64,000 bases of DNA from Lotus japonicus (Eukaryota; Streptophyta; Magnoliopsida; Fabales; Fabaceae): NCBI RefSeq assembly GCF_012489685.1, contig NC_080043.1:15556223-15620222 (forward strand), given 5' to 3'. The notes under the pieces are model-generated. The model saw nothing but the letters and a program-made list of their open reading frames with translations. It was not told the DNA's origin and ran no database searches. Within the stretch, counting starts at the first letter, position 1; every line of letters starts with the position of its first letter. A program made the position numbers and the translations under genes. This document shows, one piece after another, positions 1 through 12,376 of this stretch.

Positions 1-671
1 TGAGATGAATGATGTTATGAGAAGTTTTCCCGTAAATCACACGAGTGAGGACAAAACGTGTTGGAATGACTCGTGTTGTTACCGTAAGTCCAGTCGTCAA
101 ATCGAGATGTTGTAAATTGTTTCAGAGCCAACCCCTCCCAGTACAGTATGGTTATGGGACGAACGAAGCGGAAGCTGGTGGACATGTGACACCTGGGGCT
201 GACAAGAGCGATGAATAATCACCTGTGGAATGAGGCACAAACAAGGAGCGACTCTAGGCAGTGGGACACATGAATGAGCCGATCTTACACTCGAATAAGA
301 GGTATTTGTAGAGTGTATAAGTATGAGACTATACAGTTGAGAAGGACATAAATGTCTTATTTTATTTTCTATTTTTAGAATCTAATGTAGAAACAAACAC
401 AATAGCTACCAAAAGTACCAAAAGAACCCTAAGAATTCTAAATTACTCATGCAAATGCTAAAGATGCAACATATGCATAAAAGTGTATGAAAATAAGACA
501 TTTTTTAGTCTTGCATTAGAGGTTTTAAGATCTCTAAAGAACCATGAGTGGTATTGGTTAATGATGAAGAGATAATTGATTAAGAGTTTACTATTATTTT
601 AGTGGTTTCATGTGTTAATGATGTTCATTTAGTGATTACAAGTGGCTATGAATGAAGATTATAGGAATTTT
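1..671. other. Intergenic, no gene recognised
   Basis: No open frame of useful length and no recognisable domain on either strand. The first 350 bases are of more even composition than the AT-rich DNA after them and could be an old retroelement remnant, but I found no LTR ends or protein motif to support that. Confidence 0.4.
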
Positions 672-1255
672 TGTTGGATTTGTTAATCCAGCGTCACCCT
701 TAGGATTCGATGGGCTTAACATCTCACCCCATGATGCTTAACATCGCAGCTCCTTGAGGACTCTGTGCTATAAGGAAATAAAGTTGCGTCATCGCTAACA
801 ACAATTGAATTTGGTGAAGTGGTAAGCGCTTGATCCAATAAGTGGTATCATAGCAAGGTCATGGGTTCGAATCCCCCGACTAACACGGGGGGGGAGATTG
901 TTGGAGTTATTAATCCAACGTCACCCTTAGGATTCGATGGGCTTAATATCCCACCCCATGACACTTAACATCACAACCCCTTGAGGACTCTATGCTATAA
1001 GGAAATAAAATTACGCCCTCATTAACAACAATTGCTTTTGGAGTAGTGGTATGTGCTTGATCCAATAGTTTTAAAGGCAAATAATGGGTTTCGATGAAGG
1101 GAAGCAGATAAGCTACTTATTTTTGTTGGCCCAGCATCCTGCTTGCTGGATGGATAGCGTTCAAAACGGGGCGCTGTCTGCTACGCTATAAGGAAATAAC
1201 GTTGCGCCCTCACTAACACCAATTGGTTTTAGCGTAGTGGTAAGCGCGTGATCCA
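672..1255 (+). mobile_element. Tandem TRIM-like miniature LTR retroelement (3 LTRs, 2 internal segments)
   Basis: Two direct repeats of exactly 166 bp (672-837 and 899-1064) start TGTTGG and end GATCCA. The 61-bp spacer starts with a primer-binding site for initiator Met tRNA (TGGTATCATAGC, 843-854) and ends in a polypurine run (about 887-898) right before the second repeat. That is the layout of a terminal-repeat retrotransposon in miniature. A third, more diverged copy (1124-1255) follows a decayed second internal segment (1065-1123), giving LTR-int-LTR-int-LTR. There is no coding capacity. No clear target-site duplication was found, so the outer edges are less certain than the inner repeats. 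Confidence 0.75.
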
Positions 1256-1559
1256 AAAATTTTGTGGGTTAGTTCTCGTAGGATAAACATTTTCTTGACG
1301 ATTTGACTGGCTGGTCGACCTGTTCCCCATGCACCTGCACTGTCAACCTGAACCTATACATATATTGTGCATGTCAGAGAGATGAACCCTCTACATGTAT
1401 CACCTAACCTACCAAGACCTCTTGAGTCAGTCACTCACTTTCTCTAAAGAGGACTGCACACCACTTTATAACCACCGCATGTAAGGGAGTCATGTCCCCT
1501 AGATACTATATGAATGACAGACAGTACAACAAATTTCTTTCTCTTGAAGTTGCTGGTAG

Positions 1560-1875
1560 TCTTCATCTAGTTCGCTTACTGCACTGGGGTTTTACTGGTG
1601 GAAAATTAGCAAGTCTTGGTGGGATTATTGATTGAGATAGTATGTATTTGGGGATGTTTATTGGATCTGAATCTGTGTTGGCTTATTTAGCCTCATTGGA
1701 GGTGTTGTTAAGGCTCTTGAAATGTGTACTCACATTTTTATTAGCTTGCTCCCTTTGGAGCTTTGTATTTTTTCTTCTTTTAGCTTCTCTTGTACTCTTG
1801 TTTTTCACTTTTTTTATATTGGGTTGAAGTACCCCTTGTACTTTTCTTCAATATATTGCTTGGCTTATAAAAAAA
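1560..1875 (+). mobile_element. LINE-like 3' end (decayed)
   Basis: A T-rich, pyrimidine-biased stretch ends in a short AATATATTGCTTGG motif and a run of 12 A (1869-1880). It resembles the 3' tails of plant L1-type LINEs seen elsewhere in this window (23.6, 27.0 and 32.1 kb). No reverse transcriptase or endonuclease sequence remains. The 61-aa and 84-aa open frames here are low-complexity and not believable genes. Confidence 0.35.
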
Positions 1876-1999
1876 AAAAAACAGACAGTACCGACGCCTT
1901 TTTTACTAGAGAGACTCGTCTAAGTCGGCTATTAGAGTACCTAACCCACCAAGAGAGAGAGAGAGAGATTATATAGAGGAGGATGTGAATGCTCCTACT

Positions 2000-2172
2000 G
2001 GATGATGGCCTAGCATGATGTTTCTGGTTGTTTACTTCTGGTCTTGCACCTTTCAGGCATTTGTTGCGTTCTTTCCTTGGTCAGGGTTTTGGGGTCCTTT
2101 TGCCTCGTTTCATCTTTGAGGGGTTGCTCTTCTTGTTTATCAATAAACTTTTTTTTGCTCTTTAAAAAAATT
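2000..2172 (+). mobile_element. LINE-like 3' tail (decayed)
   Basis: Same style as the preceding remnant: pyrimidine-rich sequence, then TATCAATAAAC and an oligo(A) run near 2163. Only the extreme 3' end is present. Confidence 0.3.
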
Positions 2173-2179
2173 ATTGTCG

Positions 2180-3950
2180 ATTTAGTGTGCTTGGTGACAA
2201 GTAGTAGGAGAGGCGTGCCTAATCCTCTTTGGTACTAGTTGTTCTGTTGATGTGTGATTATCAAGAACTTCTTGTGTGATGGTATTGCTATATATGTATG
2301 TTATGCTTAAGTGTGACATTATGTGTTTCATATTTTCATGTTACAGTAATATTGTGCTACGTCTAACGAACCAAGATAATTAGTCTTAAGACTAAGGAAA
2401 GCATTAAGGAAATGAAACAGAAACCTTCAAAATAATATTCCTCATCTTAAGGGTTTAAGTTGATTCTTAAGAGAGGTACTAAGTAAATTATATATAAAAA
2501 ATGTTGACTTCTGCTTGTAGAGGTGGTAAGAGTATTAGAGTAGGATGTAGATGTCACTCTCAAGGGGGTGTCCTACTAGGTAGAAGAACAAGAATTCGAG
2601 AAAATGCTAAAAAAAAGGATTTTCTACCTAGGATTTAATGGTCTATCGTCCACAATGAAGATCTTAAACTCTTTGAGGAGACCTATTAATGCCATTTGGA
2701 AATACAAATTCACTATTTGCACAAACGTCTCAAAGAACACCATGCACTTTACACATTAGTTAGGTGTTTTTGCGCTTTCTTGCTTTTTGTTTGTCTTTCT
2801 TACCTTTATGAACAAAAAATTATGATTTTTTTTTCAAATATATTTTTTTCAAATAATTATACCAACAAATATAATTTTATAAAAATGTATGGATCATTGG
2901 ATCTTATAGGTTCTTATATACAACAAGTTAATAATTATTAGCATATAAGCACAATTTAAAGGGTGTGTTCCAATCTTTCATGATGATATATAGTAGTTTT
3001 TACTTTATAATAAAATATAAACACAATAAAATATTTATTTCCTAAATATACTATAAAAATTATGGTTATATGAAAAAATATAGTACCATAAGTCACTTAT
3101 TAATAATATATAAATAAAAGTAATATGACATGTGCTTAAAAATATAATTGCATCACACAATAGCCACAATCGGGAATGTAAAATATCTAAACATAGTTTA
3201 AATCAAATGGTAAAATTATTTCAGTATAAATTGAATGTTTAAATTCCAACGGTTGAATCAGCATTCTAAAATGTTGACGACGAACCCGCACGATAAGCAC
3301 CTATATTGAATGACATTAAAAATAATTTGAGTTAGAAAGAAACATTATAAAATTAACTAATGCACTATAGCTAGTAATTATAAAACAACTTTCTTTTGAC
3401 ACCATCACATTGATTTTAATCCATGTTCAAAAAAAAAACTATCTAATGTTCTATTTTTTTAATATTATTTTACCTATTCATATCATATCATATTCTATTT
3501 TTTTTGTAACCAAAAAAAAAATTCATTTTTTTTAAAGTTAAATATATATATATATAGATAAGAAATATTGAGAAACAAATATAGGGTATAACAATTCAAC
3601 AAGTAATGAATCAAAGTTTCATTTGTTCTTTAAAAATCTAAAATTCAAAAATCTATGTTTCAAACCACATTTTTACTAGTAAAACTAAACTAAGTAATAT
3701 CAAAATGAGGCAAAACCATATTCAAGAGGCAAAATTAAACCAACAAGATAGAAAATAAAAAATATTGAAATAATAATAACACTATGTATCTACCAAAAAA
3801 ACTACAAAAATAAATAATTCTAATTTATGTCACCAAAATTAGAAAATCCAAATCAAATCATAAAGGCTCTTGTCTTTTTTCATGTAGATATTCTTAAATC
3901 AAGTTATTGAAATTTATTTAAAAACTTTGAATATTACCCGTTACAATCTA
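2180..3950. other. AT-rich intergenic DNA
   Basis: Very AT-rich, with short homopolymers and a (TA)n run near 3540-3557. No gene or mobile-element structure could be supported. Confidence 0.5.
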
Positions 3951-4135
3951 CATTTTTTTTGGTTAAGCAAAAATTTTATTGGAAGGCACAAGAAGTGCAA
4001 GAAAATTACAACGAGACCAAAAATTAAAGAAAAGAAAGCAAGACAAAGGCTAACAACAGAGCCACAAACAAGCAACAGACAAGAAACTTATACAGCCCAA
4101 TCTACATGGTCAGAAACATACCTTCAAATTCTTTT
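3951..4135 (-). other. 3' UTR of the MBD-like gene, or a LINE 3' tail
   Basis: Directly downstream of the MBD-like stop codon on the minus strand the sequence is T-rich and contains an AATAAAA signal followed by oligo(A) (plus-strand T run at 3951-3959). It could be the gene's own 3' UTR and poly(A) site, or a retroposed LINE tail. The sequence alone does not decide. Confidence 0.35.
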
Positions 4136-7100
4136 TCATTCCCATGTTCCCATGTTGTCGTAAGATTCTTCATAAAACTTTTCAACAACAGATCCCCGTT
4201 TTTCTGCTTCTCTTTGCCTTTCCATAGCAAGCATTTCCTGAAAATTTTAGGAATAAAACTTGAACTATAATTTGAATAGTAATGAAAAACTTATTTGAGT
4301 ATGTGTTTCTTTATTTTCATCATCACTAAGCACTTGTAAAAAAATTGTCAACAATTTGTAGTTCTTTGTTGTTAATTTTCATTAACAATAATTTCCTAAA
4401 GCTATCAGTAACAAACATAAAAAAACACATAGCGAGTAGTGATGAAAATGTTGAAGAATAAATATAAGCTTACTCACCTTTTCTTGTAACTCTTTTATTT
4501 TCTTACCAGCACGCACATCCTAAAATATTAAACAGACAAATTAAGAATAACAAGTAATAGAAATGACAAATCCTGATTTTTCAAAATAAGACTAGTACGC
4601 ACAAAATTTCAGTATTCCATTTTTCTCATTCGCAGCATATACTAAAACACAGACTAAAATAACAACTGAAAAGTAAGCACACATCACTAGATTTACATAT
4701 TTTTCATAATTTACTCACTTGGGTTTTGTTGATAGAGGCTTCAGGCTCTTTGCTGTTTTTATTCTCATTCCTTTTACGTTTAGAATTCTCGTATCGCTCA
4801 ACTGCTTTCGCTGATCGACAGAAAATATTATCTACTTTATGACGATAGACCTGTAAAATACCAAAAATGTTGTAACAATCATCCAATTATTGAAGATCGG
4901 AAACTTTGCGAGCATGATAAAGGAACAAAACACTGAAGTGATTATTATATAAATACTATGAATAATTATATCTTCACACCTCAAAAATGAGGCGTGGAGA
5001 GGTGGAGGAAGAAAGAAATAAGAAAAAATGAGAGAGAAAGTAAAGATGTGATATGAGATTTGATTGATAGAAAAAAGAGAAATAGATAGAAATGATCGAA
5101 GGTGGAAAAGAAATAGAGAAGTGTGTATATATCATAACTCAAATACTATAAGATATGTAAGTTTATTGTCTTCTTTTAATTTGGGAAAAATCTCTTGTTT
5201 TGCATTTGTAAAATATAAATTTGTTTAATGTACAAAATTTATGTATATAATTGAAGTATCAATACAATTTTCATGAGAATAAAAAGTAAGTAAATGAATG
5301 AATGGGCAAAACAAATAAAAATCAAATGGTTATTCTAATTTGACACTGTACCTTATCAACTCTTCCACCTTTTCGCGTTGAAGATCGAATGATCCAATTT
5401 CCAATCCAATCAGGTAAGGGTTTTGAGCGTTTTTTACCTCTGGAACTTGAAGTAGATGGTCCAGCTGGTCTTCCCCTCTTAATTCATTACAAACAAACAA
5501 AAATTATGTGAACACATTGGTGAAAATCAATACAAAAATTAATTAAGTGTACATATATGATTATGTTAGAATACACAATCAAGGTTAGGTAGAACGTAAA
5601 GTGAACAAGAAATTCAAAATTTGCTGAAAGTTAAATATAATTTACCCTCTATTTCGAAGAATAAAAGCAATAAAAAGTACATTGAAGATACTTGAGGAGT
5701 ATTATAAATTAAAATATACAGATGACAACTTATAGCTTTAGCATAATTTTTAAGACTACTTGAGCACAAGCATCAATTTTTTCTTTTTTTAAATAAACAA
5801 GCATCAAATTCAACAAGACTAATTAAGGCAAACAAAAAAAAACCCAGAAAATGCACTATTAATTAATTGACTAAACACCCAATAATTTTATGTAAAATCA
5901 TATTGTCTCAAAATAATATCTTGGACACTCTTATTAATAAATAAGAGAATCCAAAATAACGACTAGTTTCTATTGAAATTCAGGGATGAGCACGATTGAG
6001 TGTGTTTTGAGATTTTTTTTTTTACCAAAATTGCCTATGCCAACAACGGCATTAATTGGAACAGATTATGAAGTTTTATTTTTCTAATGCAAACTACCTA
6101 GATTTATTCATTCATGAATATTAATAAGATGTACAAATATCTTACAGCAAAGTGTGACAAAAACGTTCCCCCTCTCTTCTTCGCTAGTTAGGTAGTGGAA
6201 ATTGGCTTAGTTCACCTCTCCTCTTTGGCTTGGCTCGATGCTATGCTGGGTAGTGTTTCCTCGGGAGATTTCCACCATGGAAGATGAGGAGCCTGGTTAC
6301 AGACTATTTAGGGTACTGTGTTGAGGGTTTGTGGATTCCGGAGACAACTCATTTTCCAGATATCTCACTCCCCTACCATGGGCTTGGAGGTGGTTTCAAT
6401 CAGGTTCGTCATGTTAGTATGGACTCATTTGCACCCTTGTGCCTTAAAAATTTGGTCTAGGTTCTCTTGCTGGTGCCACTATGTCTTCTCGATCCTGGTA
6501 GTTGTAACTAGGGAATGCGAGGTATCTTGTGATGAATTTCTCTAACTTTTCCTAGATGCTGGACTTGGCGAGGATGTGCAAAATGGTGCCAGTGGAGTTA
6601 GGGGTTTAGGGATAAGGAGATTTTTGAGCTTTCAATGATTGTTTACGGGAAATTGAGTGATAAGTTTGTTGATTAGGTTTCCTAGGTTAGTTGCGGTTCA
6701 GAAGGATTTTGTGGTATGGGATCCTTTGCTCTTGAATTTTTTGAAAGCCATCCCTTCTTCTTATTTTTCCTTCGGATCACTTTCCTTTCCTCTGATTTCT
6801 TTGGTCTCTTTTATCATAGGATCCTCTACTTCAGTGGGTTCCATGTGCCTTCCCCCCATTGTGCTCTCTACCTAAGTGTTGAGGAGGCCTAGTTCTCTCT
6901 CATCTCATCTCAAGGTGAGGAGGATGGCATTTAAGGTTATCCCCATGTTTTGTATTCCAGTTTACGACGCCATAGGGAGCGAAGACGCCCTAAGAAAGCG
7001 AAAAGTCATAGTAAACCTATCTTACCTCGGGGAAGGCCAAGAAAAGTGAAGCGTATGGTAAAAAGAAGAAGACAGTGTTAGATGAGGCCATGAAAATGCA

Positions 7101-8384
7101 CATCAGATTATATTTTGTAATTTTAGAGGTTGATAAAAACTATAAATGAGGAACATTAAAGATAATCGAACTATAAAAATTGTACTAAAATATATAATAA
7201 AGCAACATTCCCAAAATAAAATGATAACACAAGAAAGTTATCAAGGGGTGCTTACAAGTTGAATCAATCCGGCAAACCCGTCCCGAACAAAAAACAATGG
7301 GTTTGTTATGGTGAATGGGTTAAATAGGATTATAGTACAAGTAAACCGATATGGTCGGTTTGTGTGGATGGTTCAAGGTTTGTAACCTTGAGGCTAAAAG
7401 GGACACAGAAGAGGGACAACTTAGGCTTCAAATTTCACTGAGAAAGTCATGCCTTAAAACTAAGCCATTTTGTCATCTTAAGACTGATGAATAACTTCCC
7501 TCTCTTAGTTGGAGATATTTCAATTGATCGAGCGCATTCTGTCTTAGCCCTCCCATATCCAACCATAGGTGCGCTCCTAACTTCCTTGTCCGCCATGAGT
7601 ATGCAAGTTTCTTCACTGCCAAAACTTCACAAATCCGATTAAGGTCGCATTTCATAGGTCCACGTTGTAGGTAACAACATATCTTTATGTCTTCAAGAAT
7701 GTCATCTATGTCCTCTGTTTAATCTCTAACATCCCCCCCCCCTCGATTCAAAGGCGTAGTCAATGGTAATTGGTAAAGGAGTTGAAGGCATAGAGTTGGA
7801 AATCGAAGGTGGGCATGTATCTCTTAGGATTGGAGGGGATCGATTGAGGTTTAAGATAGACATTGGAACCCAACCATTGAAGAGTTTCATGGAGGGATGG
7901 TAGGTTCTAGATCTAAGCAATTATGAATCAACAACGTAGTTGCTTCACCGTGATGGTAACACTAGAAAGGGTTTTACTTTTTTTCAATTTCAAACTAGAA
8001 AACCTAAGCCAGCTTGACCCCCATCGATTTAATTCATTTTGAATTCGTATCCATAATAACATACAAAATCAATCCAACAAAACTCGACATTGTGTGATCG
8101 ATCTACATCTTGTAACACCCCAAACCCAAATCGATCTGAAATTCTACCAACCCTAAAATTATCCAAAACATAATAGATGCGTATTTATAAAAATGATTGA
8201 AAATTCATTCTCATAGATTGAAAATTTCTGAGAAGAAAGAAATCGATTAGAATCGAAGTACCTTTTTATTTTTCTTCCTGAGAGATTTTGAAGCATGCAT
8301 CTTCTTGTTTTCCATCGAGTCTTCCTTACTTTCTTCTTTTCCAGCCAAGGTTGAAATGTTTGGATCCAGATCATTCGCTGCCAT
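4136..8384 (-). CDS. AT-hook / methyl-CpG-binding-domain-like protein, five exons, 174 aa
   Basis: Reconstructed by eye. Exons on the minus strand: 8262-8384, 5352-5477, 4719-4850, 4478-4519, 4136-4237. All introns are GT-AG and phase 0, and lengths fit whole codons (41+42+44+14+33 aa). The start has a good context (ACCATGG) and a TATA-like motif about 80 bp upstream. The protein has a lysine-rich N-terminus, an AT-hook-like RGRP, and a segment (about residues 62-100) matching the plant MBD pattern: LP, then W, then GGRVDKVY, then a CRS motif and an ERYE end. A charged coiled tail follows (RQREAEKR...FYEESYDNMG). MBD proteins bind methylated CpG in the nucleus, but several expected residues are altered here, so methyl binding is not assured. 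Intron 1 (2.8 kb) holds an antisense LINE fragment; an extra exon inside it cannot be excluded. Confidence 0.62.
6180..7095 (+). mobile_element. LINE ORF1-like remnant inside intron 1 of the MBD-like gene
   Basis: Plus-strand translation, read across several stops and frameshifts, gives ORF1-like sequence and a basic RGRPRKVKRMVKRRR-type tail at about 7035-7075. A related RKGRPRKV segment occurs in the LINE remnant at 26.4 kb. Antisense to the host gene and well decayed. Confidence 0.45.
7100..8150. other. Rest of intron 1 of the MBD-like gene; no feature recognised
   Basis: Moderately AT-rich, with short minus-strand frames at 7473-7655 and 7726-7920 that match nothing I know. No splice-consistent extra exon was evident. 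Confidence 0.35.
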
Positions 8385-8464
8385 GGTACTCGACTCAAAA
8401 AATTGAGAGATACAGAAAACTTTATAATGAGTATTCTAAGAAAATGGTTGAAAATGAGAATGAT

Positions 8465-8476
8465 CCTTTTTATACG
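8465..8476 (-). promoter_or_regulatory. Candidate TATA box of the MBD-like gene
   Basis: On the minus strand the sequence reads CGTATAAAAAGG, about 80 bp upstream of the proposed ATG at 8384. The spacing suits a short 5' UTR. Position and motif are the only evidence. Confidence 0.35.
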
Positions 8477-8519
8477 AGAAACATGTGAGGAAGGTCTATT
8501 TTTTTTCCATTCAGGCACG

Positions 8520-9150
8520 GTCTAATTTTTGGATGAAGATGTTTTGTCTCTGTTTGGTGTCTCATTTCCTGTCCTACTAATAAAATTGTGATATGTCTTT
8601 CAGAAAAAAAAATTAAAAAAAAGGTATGAATATGACAATTACAACCTTACACGTATAGTTTTGAAGTGAAATGACACAATTATATTGGTGGGCATGTGAA
8701 GAGGACAACAATAAGGGACAAAAGATTTTGATCCTTATTTTCATACTAATCTCACTATAATGTTGGTCAAATTACTATTATATGTAACTTTTAATTATTT
8801 TTCCTTCTTATTAACATATTTTTTTCTAAATAAATGCATGAATATTTAATTATGAGATAATCTCTAAAGGAATAAAATATATAATAAAAATAAAATAAAT
8901 TATTAAATTCATTTAATTAAATAATAAATTTTATAAATTTTATAACTATTATAATAGTTAATTTTAAATAAATATGATTCTCTCACTCCATTATTTTAGT
9001 GGTCAAAAAATATTTACCTAAACACTTTAAAAAATATTAATATAAAAACTTGACAAGATATCAACAAATTAATTGCAAACATATATGTAAATTTTCATTG
9101 ATTACAAAATAATTATCAATTAATGACTCTTTTATATTTTTTATTAAATT
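8520..9150. other. AT-rich intergenic DNA with a LINE-like A-tail
   Basis: A plus-strand tail (CTAATAAAATTGTG then oligo(A), 8575-8625) looks like a retroposon 3' end. The remainder is very AT-rich with no gene. Confidence 0.35.
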
Positions 9151-9157
9151 ATTTTTT

Positions 9158-9835
9158 TTGCATGCAGAAACTTCATTAATGATATAAGGGAAAATTTGGA
9201 CAAAGAGGTAAAAAAAATGCTCAAACCTACCTAGCAGGTAACAAAAACCAATCCCTAAACTAACTTACTATCTAAGAAAAAGACATCGCAACTCACCCCA
9301 GCCAACAAACGACAAACTCAATAAGATAAATTGAGGTGATTAACCCTTATCTATTTCGCTAACCCCTTGATCATCACATCTCAATTGCCTTTGTAGAACA
9401 TCCACCTCGTCTAACTCTCGAACGACTAAGCTCTACGCACCCTAGTCGTCACCCAAGATTCCCTCTCGATCGCTATGAACCTCAACTCATTATCATCTAT
9501 CGACTTCTTTGTTTTATTTTTGCTCTTTTTGGAATGCCCTATCTTCGAACCACTCGTCAGAACCTCATTTTTTCATGAGTTGTGAAAACTCCATCACTCT
9601 CTTCCATAATCTTGTCCTCACCATTTTGGCAACTATTTTAAGCTCCGTAGAGCTAAGGTGTTGTTCTTGATCTTCCTCGTTACAAGCCTGCACCTCTTTC
9701 ACGGCTGTCACATCCAAGTTACACCACAGCATGGATTCCATCTCTTGTTGTAGATGCATCGGTGTCATGTCCTGATCCGAACCAACCTCGTCATTCTGTT
9801 GCGTCTCTTCTTCAGGTTTCCCCATCATCACTCAA
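9158..9835 (-). mobile_element. LINE 3' fragment with ORF1-like remnant
   Basis: On the minus strand an 88-aa frame (9565-9831), acidic and glutamine-rich, is followed by decayed sequence. It ends in the LINE-type tail CATTAATGAAGTTTCTGCATG plus oligo(A) at about 9151-9178. Function is inferred from the tail and from resemblance to other LINE pieces nearby, not from a confident domain match. Confidence 0.42.
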
Positions 9836-9884
9836 TCATCATCCTCATAGTCCACACTTGTAACTCAATCATCGTCTCCATCAT

Positions 9885-10738
9885 CACTGGGTCAATGAGT
9901 CACTGGTCGAACCAGTTGACTCAGAATATATTAATACTCTTAAAAAAATCATAATCCAAGCTAATATTATCTAATAATTTCAAATTGTAAATTTAAAAGC
10001 ATTAATAACTTCAAATAAACTAATATTAGTATTCATTTCTCATAATTACTATTTTTTTAAAGGCATAATTACTGTTTTGATTTCACATAAAAATATTATT
10101 AGTTCATTATAATTTTAACTAATTGTTGTTTTCAACAATGATACGTTCACACCATATTTTCACCCATTTTTATTTCATCACGTCTCATACTTTCTCTATT
10201 TTACTTTTTATTTTCTTCATATTTCTCTCACTAAAAGAGCATGAGAAAATATAACTGTGCAGCACTAAAGCACAATAGAGCATCCACACAACACAAGCAG
10301 CTTTGCGCATATCTCTCCCACACACACGCTTAGGTGGAGGTAGACTCACGCACCAGCGGGAGCCAGAAGGAATGCCATATTAAAAACCATATGTGAAAGG
10401 ATGACATGAACAAATGAAATAATAAATTGGGTCAATCAACGAAGAATGAAAGTATGAGAAACCCGTGTAAAACACAGTGGTGTGAGGGGATTGTCATCGT
10501 TTTCCCTTTCTGTCAAACACGACGCTGTTTTTAATGGTTAAAGTGAAAAAAATTTCTAGCTCACTAGTCCAACCGGTACAGGTTCGAGCTACCGATTTTC
10601 TGACCGAACCAGTCGAGTCTACCCGATTCACACCGAGTTGCTTGCATGTCCGACTTGATACTCGACTCGAATGAGTCAGGGTCCCATTAACTGTTCAATC
10701 GGTCAAACCGGCCCGTTCGAAATAAGTTTAATAACACT
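9885..10738. mobile_element. hAT-like non-autonomous element, one clear end
   Basis: The right end (10555-10738) is rich in the alternating GGTTCGA / AACCGG / GAGTC motifs also found in the element at 27,411-28,911, and finishes ATAACACTG like that element. At 9888-9940 a shorter block (GGTCAATGAGTCACTGGTCGA) has the same character and may be the other end. No matching flanking repeat was found, so the left boundary is uncertain. Inside there is only AT-rich DNA. Confidence 0.38.
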
Positions 10739-10739
10739 G

Positions 10740-11188
10740 CTTTCTCCCATGGAAGCTTGGACATTGATCCATTCCTCCATAATTGTTCTAGTGATTGTAC
10801 CACCATTCCTTCTCGCGAGTTTGAATATTCTTGTGAAGATGCGCCCACTAATCCCCCTAGCCACATTGTGACCTTTGTTTCTCCTCACACCATTGTAACC
10901 TACGATGTTGATATGTGTTCTGCAAACGCACGTATAGTTCGAAGTAATATAAAATATTGTCAAACCACAGAAATTGTGTGCAGAACCACTTCACAAAAGA
11001 TTATCATTGTTAAGACCAGAAAAAGTAAATTGCAAATATGTTTTTGATTGGTATTGAAATTTGGTAACAAAAATTGAATAATAAAGTTGAACTTGATTAT
11101 GATTAAAACTAGCACTTGGGTTCTGATTCACCAATTCAGGTAATGTTCAAGAAAACTAAGTGTAAGCCCCGATTTAGGGCATATTAAT
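10740..11188. other. Intergenic DNA, no gene supported
   Basis: Overlapping frames exist on both strands (10757-11047 plus, 10703-10963 minus) but neither has a recognisable domain. Nothing else is supported. Confidence 0.35.
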
Positions 11189-11197
11189 TAAATAATA

Positions 11198-11395
11198 GGC
11201 TTAAAGGGTCAAATTGCCCCTGAGATTACAAAGAGAATCAGTTCCAGGACCCAGAAAATTTTTGCATCAAATTGGGTCCCTAGAATTTTTTTTTAATTCA
11301 ATTAAGGCCAAATGTTGCCAGCCCTCAATTTTGTCATAGTCAGCAATTCCATGTGGCATTTTTAATTTTTTTTAAATTGAAAATTTCTAAAACTT
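11198..11395 (+). repeat. Left terminal inverted repeat of the MULE
   Basis: Pairs with 12715-12908. Shared blocks include GGCTTAAAGGGTCAAA, GAATCAGTTCCAGGACC and CAAATGTTGCCAGCC. Confidence 0.85.
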
Positions 11396-11559
11396 TATTT
11401 TTTAATTCCAACTCATATATTAAAGTATAAATAAAAAATAAAAAAAACTTAATAAAATGTTAATACAAAACCTAAACTAATCAAGTAATAATCCCTATTT
11501 TTTTTTGAAAGGAATAATCTCTAATCTTAATTAAAACCTAATCTAATTAAAACTAAACC

Positions 11560-12376
11560 TAATCCTTCACCACCAACACAACCTTTCCCGTCAACAAAAA
11601 AAAACACAAACCCCGCCGGCTTCAACCCCACCATCTTCTTTCTTCACCACCAACCCAACCTCACCGGTTTCCTCTCCAACTAGGTCAAAACCTTCTCCTC
11701 CCCCAAAAACACTTCCTTCCCCAACCTCACCGGCTTCCTCTCCGACTTCAACTTCTGGCTCTTCGCCTGCGGCGCATCTGCGCTCATACCACCGGCACTT
11801 TCCCTCCCCGCAACGCCATCCACACCACGTCCTCCGCGACCTTGTCTCTTTTCTTCATCCTTCTCGATTTTCCTTTTCCCTCCACCAAACTGTTTCTAGG
11901 GTTTCGCTTCCTCATCGCTATCCAAGGTACGCTCATTTTCTTCTCTCAATCTCCTTCCTTATCTCCTACCTCTGTCTTCTCCAACCGCTGATTCTGTTGT
12001 GGCGTCGTTTCTTATCTACAAGGTTTGCTTTAGCAGTGGCCTATTTCAAAAAAATGGGATCTTGTGAACTGGGTCGATGCGTTTTTCTAGTTTCGGGAAA
12101 TTCAATTGGAGCCAATCTGGGAATCTTTTAAGTTTCGGGAAACATTAGGTTTTGATTTTTGGGGATTTTGTATTTTATTGGAATTGTTTGATTGAAATTT
12201 ATTTAATTAGGATTTATGAACATTTGGTTGCAGATTTTGGTGTCTGCATTGAATTTTAGTTTGCTGGAATGTCTATAAGTGAGCGCAAGACTATCCACCT
12301 GGAAAAAGGATGGGACTTTATGCAAAAGGAAAAGCTGAAGAACATTCTTGAATTAAAAGCAATTATTTGGAGCTAA
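11560..12376 (+). pseudogene. Captured CULLIN1 5' region: 5'UTR exon, intron and start codon exon
   Basis: The reading frame 12269-12376 encodes 35 aa containing ERKTIHLEKGWDFMQ then KLKNILE. This is the start of plant CUL1 (family pattern ERKTIDLEQGWDFMQ..ITKLK.ILEGL), the scaffold of SCF ubiquitin ligases. Two residues (the GI position) are lost before KLKNILE and the frame departs from CUL1 after ILE, ending at TAA. Upstream, a pyrimidine-rich exon-like stretch ends in CAAG|GTACGC near 11927, and TTTTAG lies just before the ATG exon (about 12258). This looks like a retained 5'UTR intron, so capture was from genomic DNA rather than mRNA. Lying inside the MULE, it is a transduplicated fragment, not a working cullin. 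Confidence 0.8.

Noticed and set aside
843..870. tRNA-like sequence with a GGTTCGAATCC box
   Set aside because: It is the primer-binding site and interior of a TRIM; no acceptor stem or anticodon arm can be formed, so not a tRNA gene.
1642..2238. Three small hydrophobic open frames that could be membrane peptides
   Set aside because: T-rich translation of LINE 3' tails; no conserved residues or regulatory context.
8159..8518. 119-aa minus-strand open frame
   Set aside because: It overlaps the first exon of the MBD-like gene in a different frame; the exon reading with splice donor and matching downstream exons is better supported.
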